NCBI GenBank assembly: GCA_029255365.1
Contig: JAPFQF010000052.1
Coordinates: forward strand, 100,906-164,905
DNA: 64,000 nt
Source: Candidatus Nitrosopumilus sp.
Lineage (GTDB): Archaea > Thermoproteota > Nitrososphaeria > Nitrososphaerales > Nitrosopumilaceae
Direction of reading: 5' to 3'
Shown here piece by piece: positions 37,894-47,355 of the stretch. The translations under genes and the position numbers were made by a program. How positions within the stretch are numbered: position 1 is the first letter of the stretch; every line of letters starts with the position of its first letter. Below the pieces are notes generated by a model. That model was not told the DNA's origin. It worked only from the letters and a program-made list of their open reading frames with translations, and made no database searches.

Positions 37894-39279
37894 GTGTTAG
37901 GAATTGTATTGGGAGCTACCTTAGTGTTAGCCGTATTTTCTTCTGTGATTTTCGCAGATGTTTTTGCAGATTCATTAATTGTACATTTTGATAAGGAACT
38001 TTATGATCTAGGTGATTTCATGACTGTTTCTGGCGAAATAATGGAGGTTGGGATGCCTGTCATTGCCATGAGTGTCTATGACCCCGATGGAAAAATTCTG
38101 TCTGCAAATAATTTGGAAATTTCATCTGAAAAAACGTTTAGCAAAACAGTGCTCCTTGAATCCCCATTCTATGAAAAAAGTGGCGAATATTTTGTTAAAT
38201 TTGATTACGGTCCAATCTCTGAAAACCATTACTTTCTAGTTGAAGGAAAATATTCGGAACCTGAAATCTCAATTGAAGAAACCGCGGACCCTGAGATTAT
38301 CTTACTATACACAGAACAAAAACAATACACTGACAACGATGTTGTTAGAATCACTGGGCAAGTTTCAGCAGTGGTTTCTCCAACCGTGCTGATTGGAATT
38401 TACGACCCATTTGGAATGCCCGTAGGGTTTTATTTTGGTCCAATTGATTCTAACTTGGAATTTACTACGAGTTTTCTTGTTAAAGATGGAGTGAATTTTA
38501 GAATTGATGGAACATACTCTGTAAAGGCGCATTATGGCGAAACTGTGGCGACATCTTTTTTTGATTACTATAAAACTCCACAAACCGTAATTAAAGATCC
38601 TGTCACAAAAGATCCTGTCACAAAAGATCCTGTTACAGACAAGGTATATGTTGAAATTGAAAAACCAAATAATCTTACAGTGGAAGATATAGAACTGGGA
38701 AAACTACTCAATCAAATTAAGCTAAAATGTGATTCTAGTACATACGCTGATACCATTTCATACTACGATGGGATGGGACCTGCACTGTATAGACTGTGTC
38801 AATTTGACAGCTCATTGAGTTTTTTTAATGAATCATTAATCAAAAATCCAAACAATGTGGAATTCCTCGTAAACAAAGGCTCTGCATTGGGAAAACTGGG
38901 ATATTTTTCTGAGGCTATAGTGTATTATGATCATGCCATTGAAATTGATCCAAATTTCCTTCCTGCAAAAAATAACAAGGCAAATGCACTTGCAAATTTA
39001 GGTCACTTCAGTGACGCAATTTTATTGTACGGTGAAGTTCTGGAACGAAATCCAAATTATCTGACTGCCCGAGCAAACCTTGAGATCGCATTATCCTCAA
39101 ACATTGATGCCTCTTCCGGTTATTCTGAACTTGACTCTGAAAATATCCCTGATCAAATATCCCCTGAATTCGAAAAAACCCTTTTGGGAAATTCTGAAAA
39201 ACAAAAATCCGGTAATTTTTTTGATGAAATAGGTAATCTGTTTTCCACTCTGATTTCTTTGTTAGGTTTACAAAACTAA
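37894..39279 (+). CDS. Secreted protein with Ig-like modules and TPR repeats
   Basis: Signal-like N-terminus, two Ig-like modules, KDPVT repeats, TPR units (NVEFLVNKGSALGKLGYFSEAIVYYDHAIEIDPN...). Confidence 0.75.
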   Translation: MLGIVLGATLVLAVFSSVIFADVFADSLIVHFDKELYDLGDFMTVSGEIMEVGMPVIAMSVYDPDGKILSANNLEISSEKTFSKTVLLESPFYEKSGEYFVKFDYGPISENHYFLVEGKYSEPEISIEETADPEIILLYTEQKQYTDNDVVRITGQVSAVVSPTVLIGIYDPFGMPVGFYFGPIDSNLEFTTSFLVKDGVNFRIDGTYSVKAHYGETVATSFFDYYKTPQTVIKDPVTKDPVTKDPVTDKVYVEIEKPNNLTVEDIELGKLLNQIKLKCDSSTYADTISYYDGMGPALYRLCQFDSSLSFFNESLIKNPNNVEFLVNKGSALGKLGYFSEAIVYYDHAIEIDPNFLPAKNNKANALANLGHFSDAILLYGEVLERNPNYLTARANLEIALSSNIDASSGYSELDSENIPDQISPEFEKTLLGNSEKQKSGNFFDEIGNLFSTLISLLGLQN

Positions 39280-39354
39280 TTCTCTTATATCATGTGCTTA
39301 ATTTTTCAATAAACCTATAAAGCCCTGACAAGACGATCGACTTAAGGAAATCAC

Positions 39355-39678
39355 ATGAGTAAGATACTTGAAAAATCATTAAGAGATGCTAGAAAGGAAG
39401 AAAAGCTAACAATGGGCACTAAACAAGTTCTGAACTCTATAAAAAATTCCAAGCTGATTGTATTGTCTCAATCCCTTAAGAAAGAAGTGTTTGAGAAAAT
39501 TGAATCCGATGCAAAAAAAGAAAAAATACCTTTAGTAAACTTTCAAGGGACCTCAGTCGCATTAGGCAGATTATGCGGCTTACAATTTAGAATTTCGACA
39601 ATTTCATTTACTTCTCTAGATGATGCAAGCATCAAATCAATTTTAAAAGATACAGAAGCTGAGGAAAAAATTGTTTAA
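39355..39678 (+). CDS. rpl30e: 50S ribosomal protein L30e
   Basis: GTKQVLNSIKNSKLIVLSQSLKKE...GTSVALGRLCGLQFRISTISF; upstream of NusA and S12. Confidence 0.88.
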   Translation: MSKILEKSLRDARKEEKLTMGTKQVLNSIKNSKLIVLSQSLKKEVFEKIESDAKKEKIPLVNFQGTSVALGRLCGLQFRISTISFTSLDDASIKSILKDTEAEEKIV

Positions 39679-39741
39679 CTCTAATTTCCCTGTTCAAAGT
39701 TTAAATGAGACATTTTTGTCCGGAGATAAAAAGGAATTCTA

Positions 39742-40206
39742 ATGGCACAATCAATTAAACTCACAACTGATCAAATGCGAATGATGTCACTTTTCCAAAA
39801 TGTTACCGGCGCAACAGCACGTGATTGTGTGGAGGATGAAAAACAAGACCGAGTAATTTTTGTAGTCAATACTGGTAAAATGGGGCTTGCAATTGGCAAG
39901 GGCGGTGTCCATATCAAATCATTACAAAACATTGTCAAGAGGAACGTTGAATTGGTGGAATTTGACGAAGATCCTGCAAAATTCTTGTCTAGTTTGCTTA
40001 ATTCTAAACTGATTTCTGAAGTAAAAATAAATACACGACCTGATGGTACAAAACAGGCAATAGTTATGGTAGACCCAAGAAAGAAAGGAATCGTGGTTGG
40101 AAGAGAGGGTAGAAATGCAGAGAAGGCAAGACTACTTGCAAAACGATATTTTGATATTAGCAGTGTATTAATTAACAGTCCTGAACGCGCAACTTTGGAG
40201 ATGTAA
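39742..40206 (+). CDS. nusA: NusA-like KH-domain transcription factor
   Basis: MGLAIGKGGVHIKSLQNIV and GIVVGREGRNAEKARLLAKRYF KH motifs. Confidence 0.93.
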   Translation: MAQSIKLTTDQMRMMSLFQNVTGATARDCVEDEKQDRVIFVVNTGKMGLAIGKGGVHIKSLQNIVKRNVELVEFDEDPAKFLSSLLNSKLISEVKINTRPDGTKQAIVMVDPRKKGIVVGREGRNAEKARLLAKRYFDISSVLINSPERATLEM

Positions 40207-40209
40207 GAT

Positions 40210-40647
40210 ATGAGAAAATCACCACTAGGATTATTTGCCGGCAGGGTTCTTACGACTAAAAAGAAGAAACAAAGATGGGCCATCTCGACTTACAAAAGAA
40301 GAAAATTAGGCATTGATGTAAAGTCTGATCCTCTTAGGGGCGCACCGCAAGCACGTGGAATTGTTTTGGAAAAAGTCGGTATTGCAGCTAAACAACCAAA
40401 CTCTGCTATTAGAAAATGTGTAAGAGTGCAATTGATTAAAAACGGAAAAACTGTAACGGCATTTTTGCCAAGAGACGGTGCTATGAATTTCATTGATGAA
40501 CACGATGAAGTTCACATTCAGGGTATGGGTGCAACACAAGGCGGTGCAATGGGTGATATTCCAGGTGTTAGATTCAAAGTTTTCAAAGTTAACGGTACAT
40601 CCTTGCATGAACTGGTTATTGGCAAGAAGGAGAAACCAAGGAGATAG
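40210..40647 (+). CDS. rps12: 30S ribosomal protein S12
   Basis: [55 protein letters not shown]. Confidence 0.97.
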   Translation: MRKSPLGLFAGRVLTTKKKKQRWAISTYKRRKLGIDVKSDPLRGAPQARGIVLEKVGIAAKQPNSAIRKCVRVQLIKNGKTVTAFLPRDGAMNFIDEHDEVHIQGMGATQGGAMGDIPGVRFKVFKVNGTSLHELVIGKKEKPRR

Positions 40648-40649
40648 AG

Positions 40650-41249
40650 ATGGCTGAAACTAAGAATTTACTGTTGTTTAGAAAATGGGATCTATCTGAT
40701 GTCGTGGTCAAAGATCCTGGATTAAAAACTGCGATATCTTTGAGAAAACAAATCCTGCCTTACACTTATGGTCGTTCAGCATTAAAGAGATTCAACAAAG
40801 CAGATGTCAACATTGTTGAGCGATTAATCAACAAATCAATGCACTTTGGAAAAAAATATGCAAAGAACACTGGTAGAATGACTGGCAAGAAAACCAAGTT
40901 GCTCAACACTGTAAAAACAGCTTTTGATATTATCGCATTGAAAACAGGACAAAACCCTGTAGAAGTTTTAGTTAGAGCGATAGAATTCTCTGCTCCAACT
41001 GAAGACACCACTAGAATTGTTTATGGTGGTACCACATACCATGTGTCAGTCGATGTTGCTCCGCTCAGAAGAGTTGACTTGGCTCTGAAGTTTATTGCAG
41101 ATGCTGTAAAAGATGCAACCTTCTCAAATCCAAAACCCATCGAAGAGCATATGGCTGAACAACTTATGCTTGCAGCATCCAATGATCCGAATGCACCCTC
41201 TGTAAAGAAGAGACATGAGTTGGAACGCATCGCACAAGCATCAAGATAG
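40650..41249 (+). CDS. rps7: 30S ribosomal protein S7
   Basis: NPVEVLVRAIEFSAPTEDTTRIVYGGTTYHVSVDVAPLRRVDLALKFI; C-terminal KKRHELERIAQASR. Confidence 0.97.
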   Translation: MAETKNLLLFRKWDLSDVVVKDPGLKTAISLRKQILPYTYGRSALKRFNKADVNIVERLINKSMHFGKKYAKNTGRMTGKKTKLLNTVKTAFDIIALKTGQNPVEVLVRAIEFSAPTEDTTRIVYGGTTYHVSVDVAPLRRVDLALKFIADAVKDATFSNPKPIEEHMAEQLMLAASNDPNAPSVKKRHELERIAQASR

Positions 41250-41278
41250 GACTCTACAAGTCATTCATATTTTACCAG

Positions 41279-41366
41279 TAGCCCGAGGCAGATTCGAACT
41301 GCCGTCTCCGCCTATCCACTCTTGAGATCCAGAGGGCAGAATCCTTGACCGCTAGACTATCGGGCT
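41279..41366 (-). tRNA. Intron-containing tRNA, read as tRNA-Gln (CTG); predicted 15-nt intron at 41314-41328
   Basis: Acceptor AGCCCGA/TCGGGCT, T arm GGCAG TTCGAAT CTGCC, anticodon stem CTGCC/GGCGG with 22-nt insert CTCTGGATCTCAAGAGTGGATA. Removing 15 nt after position 37 gives loop CTCTGGA. Confidence 0.82.
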
Positions 41367-41411
41367 ACTTGAAGAAATTTTGATGTTTTAGAATATATTC
41401 ATTTGTTGTAA

Positions 41412-41747
41412 TTATTTTAGTCTGACTTCGCGAATTATGGTCGCATAATCACATATGGCTCTTAATCGCATGTATGGGATTAGTCTGAAATGAATCGAAT
41501 AGATGTTCCCTTCTTTTCGCAAAATTCCTTTCTGCACTAATGATACCAACCCTCTGGAAGGAATTGTAATCGTCACATTTTTTTCTTTGCATACTTTTTC
41601 ACGTTTTTCTTGAAACTGTTTTAATGAAAATGCAACGTCATTGATTTCCAAAATCAACGGCCAAATTATTTCACTCCATACGAATCTTCTGTTTTCTGTG
41701 GCCGAGGCATACTTTCCTTTTTCACTCAACATTAATAACATCTGCAA
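41412..41747 (-). CDS. Hypothetical protein
   Basis: 111 aa ORF directly upstream of a divergent gene; no recognised family. Confidence 0.5.
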   Translation of the reverse strand: MQMLLMLSEKGKYASATENRRFVWSEIIWPLILEINDVAFSLKQFQEKREKVCKEKNVTITIPSRGLVSLVQKGILRKEGNIYSIHFRLIPYMRLRAICDYATIIREVRLK

Positions 41748-41767
41748 AAGATGTTATAACTTAATAG

Positions 41768-42472
41768 TTGTCTCAGAGCGAAATTGAAGAATCATTAAAT
41801 TTGTTGGAAAAGGATTGGGATGTTGATCCCATTCTCAGAAAATTCATGCTGGGCAAAATTACGGATGTCTCTGACTATGCAATTAAAGTTAAAGACGTGG
41901 TTTTTCATGTGCCTTATCTTAACTCTGAAAAAAAATACATCTTGTGGAAATGCTTTTGGCCTGACTGTCACAATTGCTGCGACAGACAAGGCAGACTGCC
42001 ACTAACATCTGATGATCTGATTACCATTGGAAAGGGTTTGAAATACAAAAGTATCCCAGACTTTATCAAAAATGAAACACTCACTGTAACATATCAGGAA
42101 CCTGGACCGTCAGGGCAAATGACTACAATGACCACAATCAACCTCAAAAGAAAGACTGATGAAACTGAATCTGATGACGGAACTCATATTTCATGTAGGT
42201 TTTTGGATGACAAGGGGGGCTGTTCTATGCATCCTGACAGGCCGGGAGTTTGTTACCTCTATCCGTTTGCAAGCTGGTTGGAAAATGAGAAAGGAAAGGC
42301 CCGAGTCCATGCCACATACCAGTTCACCGGTGACTGTCCTGGCTTTTACTTGGCAGAAAATTTGGATCAAATGAAAGATGAGCTAAAGGCATACTCTACT
42401 ACAATCTATGACTACAACATGGCGTCAAACAGAACAAATCGAGAAGGCTTTGGCTCTGTAAGCTTTAGCTAG
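41768..42472 (+). CDS. YkgJ-like zinc/iron-chelating cysteine cluster protein
   Basis: CFWPDCHNCCDRQGRLPLTSDDLITI...ISCRFLDDKGGCSMHPDRPGVCYLYPF. TTG start. Confidence 0.82.
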   Translation: MSQSEIEESLNLLEKDWDVDPILRKFMLGKITDVSDYAIKVKDVVFHVPYLNSEKKYILWKCFWPDCHNCCDRQGRLPLTSDDLITIGKGLKYKSIPDFIKNETLTVTYQEPGPSGQMTTMTTINLKRKTDETESDDGTHISCRFLDDKGGCSMHPDRPGVCYLYPFASWLENEKGKARVHATYQFTGDCPGFYLAENLDQMKDELKAYSTTIYDYNMASNRTNREGFGSVSFS

Positions 42473-43482
42473 GCTCTAGCTACCTTCATCAGGTCTGAAA
42501 CTTTGATGTTCATTCCAAATCTGTCTTCGTGTTTTTTCATGTAAAGGAAAATTGCAATGAAATCCGGCAATGCCTTGAGGAAACTAAAGTTTTTCTGAAT
42601 CTTTGCATGTACAAAATTAAATACTTTAGCATACACTTTGTAGTGTTTCTCTATTGCTTTTTCATATGCTTTGAAATCATTCATATTTTTTAGGAAAATC
42701 TCTACACATTGCATGGATGGAATAATTCCCTCACCTAGCAATGCGTACACTGTTCCAATTGATTCCCCAACTCCGACTACCTTACCTGAATAGTATGGCT
42801 TGCATTTATCCGGTGTTGCCAGTCTAATTGGACGCCCTTTAGTTTGAATTACTTTGCCTCCGTGTTTTTCTAGGAAATCATTAGTTGCCTTCATGTGTTG
42901 TTTATTGTAATCTCCTGCTCCAATGTGTGCAAATTTATCCCCTAATGGGAAATACCAAAAGTAACCTGACATTCCAGGAAATGGCTCTATGTAAAAGTCA
43001 TCATATGGAACTTTGTCTTCATATTCTACTTTATACTCGTATGTTGGTAGGAAGAAATCTTCTTTTAATTTTGGCAAATACACTCTATGGAACCCTGTAC
43101 AATCTACAATCATGTCATATTGTTTTTCTAATTCTTCTAGCTTTGGTGCCTCACCGTAAATTACATTACAATCTTTAATGAAATCTTTGATTAGTGCTAG
43201 TTTGTTATACGTGCATAATCCTTTTAGTCCGATATCAAATTTTACATCATTATTCATTTTGACATGCATTTTTTTACCGTCATGAATTAGAAAATCATCA
43301 AAATTTCTACCTGTCTTTTTACAAAATCCTACTAGTTCTGATTTTATTGTACCCCATGCACAAATCGAATCATGTTTTTCCTCCGCCATTCTTTCATATC
43401 CAGTTACTTCATGTTCTGAATTTTTTAATCTGGCCATAAGATAAGAGCCTGCTACACCCATTCCCATTACTGCAATCTTCAA
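42469..43482 (-). CDS. FAD-dependent oxidoreductase, geranylgeranyl reductase-like
   Basis: KIAVMGMGVAGSYLMARLK dinucleotide-binding motif; VVGVGESIGTVYALLGEGI GGR-type motif. TTG start proposed at 43482 (ORF track extends to 43518). Confidence 0.8.
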   Translation of the reverse strand: MKIAVMGMGVAGSYLMARLKNSEHEVTGYERMAEEKHDSICAWGTIKSELVGFCKKTGRNFDDFLIHDGKKMHVKMNNDVKFDIGLKGLCTYNKLALIKDFIKDCNVIYGEAPKLEELEKQYDMIVDCTGFHRVYLPKLKEDFFLPTYEYKVEYEDKVPYDDFYIEPFPGMSGYFWYFPLGDKFAHIGAGDYNKQHMKATNDFLEKHGGKVIQTKGRPIRLATPDKCKPYYSGKVVGVGESIGTVYALLGEGIIPSMQCVEIFLKNMNDFKAYEKAIEKHYKVYAKVFNFVHAKIQKNFSFLKALPDFIAIFLYMKKHEDRFGMNIKVSDLMKVARA

Positions 43483-43631
43483 GATATTTTGCGATTTGTA
43501 TTTGCCTAATAAATACACTATCTGGAAATTTGTTCAATTACCACTAGTATCAAATGGTAGTACCGGCTAAATAACAAATTCACCTTACTAATAATAAGAA
43601 AAGATTATCTTTCGTCTGATTACAAACTTTC

Positions 43632-43727
43632 AGACCTTAAGAAAATAACTTTCATCAGAAATCCTTGGTTACTGGTCTTAAGTGAAGATCTGTCATCAGC
43701 CCCATTTGAGGAGTTGATCTTAAGATC
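43632..43727. promoter_or_regulatory. Three GRYCTTAAG motifs at ~41-42 bp spacing
   Basis: GACCTTAAG, GGTCTTAAG, GATCTTAAG with CTTAAG at 43636, 43677 and 43719; the last lies within 12-bp palindrome GATCTTAAGATC (43716-43727). Confidence 0.6.
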
Positions 43728-43774
43728 TACTGTTTTTTCGTTTCATTTATTTTAGAATATTTTTTATATTTATC

Positions 43775-44377
43775 ATGGATGTTTTTGAGGCAATTTCAAG
43801 TAGACGTGCAATTAAGAAATTTGATAGTAGTTACAAAATGGATAGCAGTGATGTTCAAAAATTAATGAATCATGTAATTTTGGCTCCAACTAGTTACAAC
43901 CAACAGAACTGGAGATTTGTCTATGTTACCAATCAGGATGTAAAGGAGAAAATCTCAGTAGCTGCTAGAGGTCAGGCCCAACCCAAAGATGGCTCTTTGG
44001 TAATAGTATTGTGTGGTGATATGACAGCATGGAAGACAAAACCACTACGATACTGGAGAAATCATCCTTTAGAAAAACAAGAAATGGTTAAAGATGCATT
44101 GGAGCGAAAATATTCTGGCAATTCTGAGAATTTACGCGATGAGGCAGTACGTTCTTGCGGTATGGCAGCACAAACTATCATGCTTGCAGCAAAACAGATG
44201 GGCTTGGATTCTTGTCCTATGGTAGGTTTTGAGTATGATGAACTAGCTGAATTGATAAAATTACCTGAGGAGCATCTAATTGTAATGATGGTAGTAGTTG
44301 GAAAAAGAGCCGCAGATGCATCTGAACGCGGTGGCCAACTACCATTGGGTGAAGTGGCCTTTGAGAATTCATTTTAG
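43775..44377 (+). CDS. Nitroreductase-family protein
   Basis: MDVFEAISSRRAIKKFD...APTSYNQQNWRFVYV...GMAAQTIMLAAKQMGLDSCPMVGF. Confidence 0.92.
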   Translation: MDVFEAISSRRAIKKFDSSYKMDSSDVQKLMNHVILAPTSYNQQNWRFVYVTNQDVKEKISVAARGQAQPKDGSLVIVLCGDMTAWKTKPLRYWRNHPLEKQEMVKDALERKYSGNSENLRDEAVRSCGMAAQTIMLAAKQMGLDSCPMVGFEYDELAELIKLPEEHLIVMMVVVGKRAADASERGGQLPLGEVAFENSF

Positions 44378-44480
44378 ATTGTACAATATCTTCAAGTTCA
44401 AAATTAATTAGAAAAATAATCTTATTTCATGCGTGGCCAACATTCGGTTAACACAATTTAGCGTGCAAGCCAATAACCCT

Positions 44481-47351
44481 CTACTCAATCAATATTGCAG
44501 GTTTAAACGGCCTTGCATGTCTTGCCTTTCCTTTAGGATCATAAATGTCTGAATCCCTTTCTGAATAAACTGTAATCTCTACTCCAAACTCTTTCTTTCC
44601 AATACTGGATAATTCAGATGATAGGAATTCTTTTTCATTGAAATCATCTGATTCTAATTTCATAGTTTTGATTTCTTCTGATTCTGAATGCAAATCTTTT
44701 ATCACCTTTTGAATATAGTCTGGCATTTTTTTAGCCTCTGTAGTTTCAGGATCTGTAATTAATTCTTTCATTACAACTCCCATGTTGTTTTGTCCACCTA
44801 CCATTATGCTCAATATCTTGCGATACACTTTGGATTTCATATCATCCGAATTTACATAGATTACAATTTTCTTTGGATCAATCTTTGTAACTTTGAGAAT
44901 ATTTGCAATATCATTAATAGTTGATTTTAACAATTCTTCAGATTGTATTGATGTTGCATCAACTTTATCTTTAGAATATTCTGGCCATGCTGATTTTGAT
45001 GCTAGTCCTGTTTGTCCAAGTTTTTCCCACATTTCTTCTGCAATATGTGGTGCAAATGGTGACAACATTGCAACACGAACTGAATTTATCTGGTGTAGTA
45101 TTCCTGAGACGTCCTCCCTATTCTTGGCTTGTACCCTTTTGTTATACCAGCTCAAGTCTGATTCAAATGTGAATAGAATGCCGTGCAGTGCCTCGCGCAG
45201 TCTCATCTTCTCTACGGCTTCTGTAACTTCTGATATCATGTTCTGGGTTTTTGATAAAATCCACCTGTCTTCTGCTTGTAACTCCCCAATGGCGTTATTT
45301 TTGAGCCTGGAGCACTCGTCTAAAAGGAATTCCAGCTTGTTTTTGATTCCGAACACTGACTCCATGTTAAAATCGGCATCCTGGAGTAATTCGGCTGATG
45401 AAATGATGGCCAGCCTGATTGGGTCTGCACCGTGGTCTCTGATTGCGGTACGCAGTGGAATGATGTTTCCCATACTCTTGCTCATCTTGGCACCGTCCAT
45501 CATTACACTTCCGTTGACTACGATTTCTTTTGGCCACAACTTTCTATCGAATATTGCAACATGATTTAACACAAAAAATGTCAGGTGGTTCTGAACCAAA
45601 TCCCTGCCAGAATGACGTGAGTCAACTGGATAGAAATAATTGAACTCTTTTTTTATTGTATTGACAATGCCATCCGAAAGTTTTGATGTACTTGCAGCTG
45701 ATTTTACATCGCCTTTGTCAAGCAAAACATAGTCAAAGAACTCTCTGGTTAAATTCTCTGCAGTTATAGTTCCGTCATTTACAAATCGTGAAATTGTATA
45801 GTATGCCATGTAGATTACACTGTCTGAGAGGCTTTCTACAATCCAATCCTTGTCCCATGGAAGTTTTGTTCCCAACCCTTGCTGTCTTGCACATGCTCGC
45901 TCGTGCAACCAATCAATCACCTCCTTGAACTCTGTTCTGATGTTGCTTGGTAGAATGTTCATCTCGTCAAAGCAATTGCGAGCTAGATCTTTCCATGACT
46001 CATCCCCGTAATTCAAAAACCACTGGTTGTTCAATATTTTGACAACGCATTCTGCTCCGCAACGACAATGCACTGGGGCGTTCTCAAGTACTGGGAATTT
46101 TTCCAAATGGTTGTTCTCCTCCAACCATGCCCTGACCTTTTCTCGTCCGAACTGGACTTTTTCATTGTTGAATTTATCGCATTTTTCATTCAACTTTCCA
46201 TCCGTAAACTCTTTGAGATACAACTCTTTTGTGCCCTCTTCCAATTTTTGGTCTGTTTGGTCTGACACTCCCAGTTTTTCACAAATCTGTTTTGCGGGGA
46301 TTGCATCGTATCCTTCAGTAACTATGATGGGTATGGGCTCGATTTTAGAGGCCAATTCATGATTTTTACCCTTCAAGTCCATCAATGCCTGGTAGTCCTT
46401 TGGTGCATGTGCGGGGACTGACATTACTAATCCCGTACCCATTCCAGGCTCTACAAATTCAGCAGGCAATATTGGAATCTCATTACCATTGTTTGGTGCA
46501 ATAGCAGTTTTTCCTATAATCTCACTACCTGCAATATCTCCAATTATTTTCACCTCTTTTTCAAAGAATGCTATTTTATTTGCACATTGTTCTGAAACTA
46601 TCCATGTTTCGTCATCCACTGTAACTTTTTTGTATATTACATTTGGATTAACCCACAAATTAGTTACACCGAAAATTGTTTCAGGTCTTAATGTTGTAAC
46701 TGGAAAAACAAATTCTCCAAATGAAAACTTGACTAGGAAATTTTTATCATCAATTTTTGGTTCTACATCACCCATTGTATCATGCTGTGATACAGGATTC
46801 TGATCTTTAGGACACCAACCAACTGGATGACTACCTTGAATAATTTTACCATTTTCTTTCAGTGTTGTAATTTGCCATTCGATAAACTTTTGATAACCTG
46901 GAACGATAGTAGTAAACTCTCGTCTCCAATCAATGGAATAACCCATCTCAATCATTCCTGATTTTATCTCTTCATGGAAATAATCTGCAATTTTAATTGG
47001 CTCGACAAATGTTTTGATGTCTTCTTCTGGAACATGATATACATTTCTCAATCCATCAAGGATTTCTTTTTCTCCAGCTTGAATTCTTCTTGCCATTCCT
47101 AATACGGGAGTACCAGTGTAATGGAATCCCATTGGGAACAATACGTTATACCCTTGCATTCGATAAAATCTTGCATGAACATCAGCTAGTGTGTATGTTC
47201 TACCATGTCCGATATGTTGTGGAGAATTTGGATACGGATAAGCTACAGTGATAAACTTTTTTGGTTTCTCATTTGGATTTGTCTCAAAGTCTTTTGATTC
47301 GGCCCATTTGTTTCGCCATTTAGTTTCTATTTCATTCCAGTTAATCGTCAT
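44481..47351 (-). CDS. leuS: Leucyl-tRNA synthetase
   Basis: YPYPNSPQHIGHGRTYTLADVHARFYRMQGYNVLFPMGFHYTG (HIGH) and KMSKSMGN (KMSKS). Confidence 0.97.
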   Translation of the reverse strand: MTINWNEIETKWRNKWAESKDFETNPNEKPKKFITVAYPYPNSPQHIGHGRTYTLADVHARFYRMQGYNVLFPMGFHYTGTPVLGMARRIQAGEKEILDGLRNVYHVPEEDIKTFVEPIKIADYFHEEIKSGMIEMGYSIDWRREFTTIVPGYQKFIEWQITTLKENGKIIQGSHPVGWCPKDQNPVSQHDTMGDVEPKIDDKNFLVKFSFGEFVFPVTTLRPETIFGVTNLWVNPNVIYKKVTVDDETWIVSEQCANKIAFFEKEVKIIGDIAGSEIIGKTAIAPNNGNEIPILPAEFVEPGMGTGLVMSVPAHAPKDYQALMDLKGKNHELASKIEPIPIIVTEGYDAIPAKQICEKLGVSDQTDQKLEEGTKELYLKEFTDGKLNEKCDKFNNEKVQFGREKVRAWLEENNHLEKFPVLENAPVHCRCGAECVVKILNNQWFLNYGDESWKDLARNCFDEMNILPSNIRTEFKEVIDWLHERACARQQGLGTKLPWDKDWIVESLSDSVIYMAYYTISRFVNDGTITAENLTREFFDYVLLDKGDVKSAASTSKLSDGIVNTIKKEFNYFYPVDSRHSGRDLVQNHLTFFVLNHVAIFDRKLWPKEIVVNGSVMMDGAKMSKSMGNIIPLRTAIRDHGADPIRLAIISSAELLQDADFNMESVFGIKNKLEFLLDECSRLKNNAIGELQAEDRWILSKTQNMISEVTEAVEKMRLREALHGILFTFESDLSWYNKRVQAKNREDVSGILHQINSVRVAMLSPFAPHIAEEMWEKLGQTGLASKSAWPEYSKDKVDATSIQSEELLKSTINDIANILKVTKIDPKKIVIYVNSDDMKSKVYRKILSIMVGGQNNMGVVMKELITDPETTEAKKMPDYIQKVIKDLHSESEEIKTMKLESDDFNEKEFLSSELSSIGKKEFGVEITVYSERDSDIYDPKGKARHARPFKPAILIE

Positions 47352-47355
47352 AATG

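Noticed and set aside
41279-41366. Reading this locus as tRNA-Glu(CTC)
   Set aside because: No contiguous intron removal giving a 7-nt loop yields CTC; only CTG fits, and the A1-U72 pair is compatible with archaeal tRNA-Gln.
44893-45564. 223-aa plus ORF
   Set aside because: Antisense to leuS; the long frame is by chance in a conserved gene.
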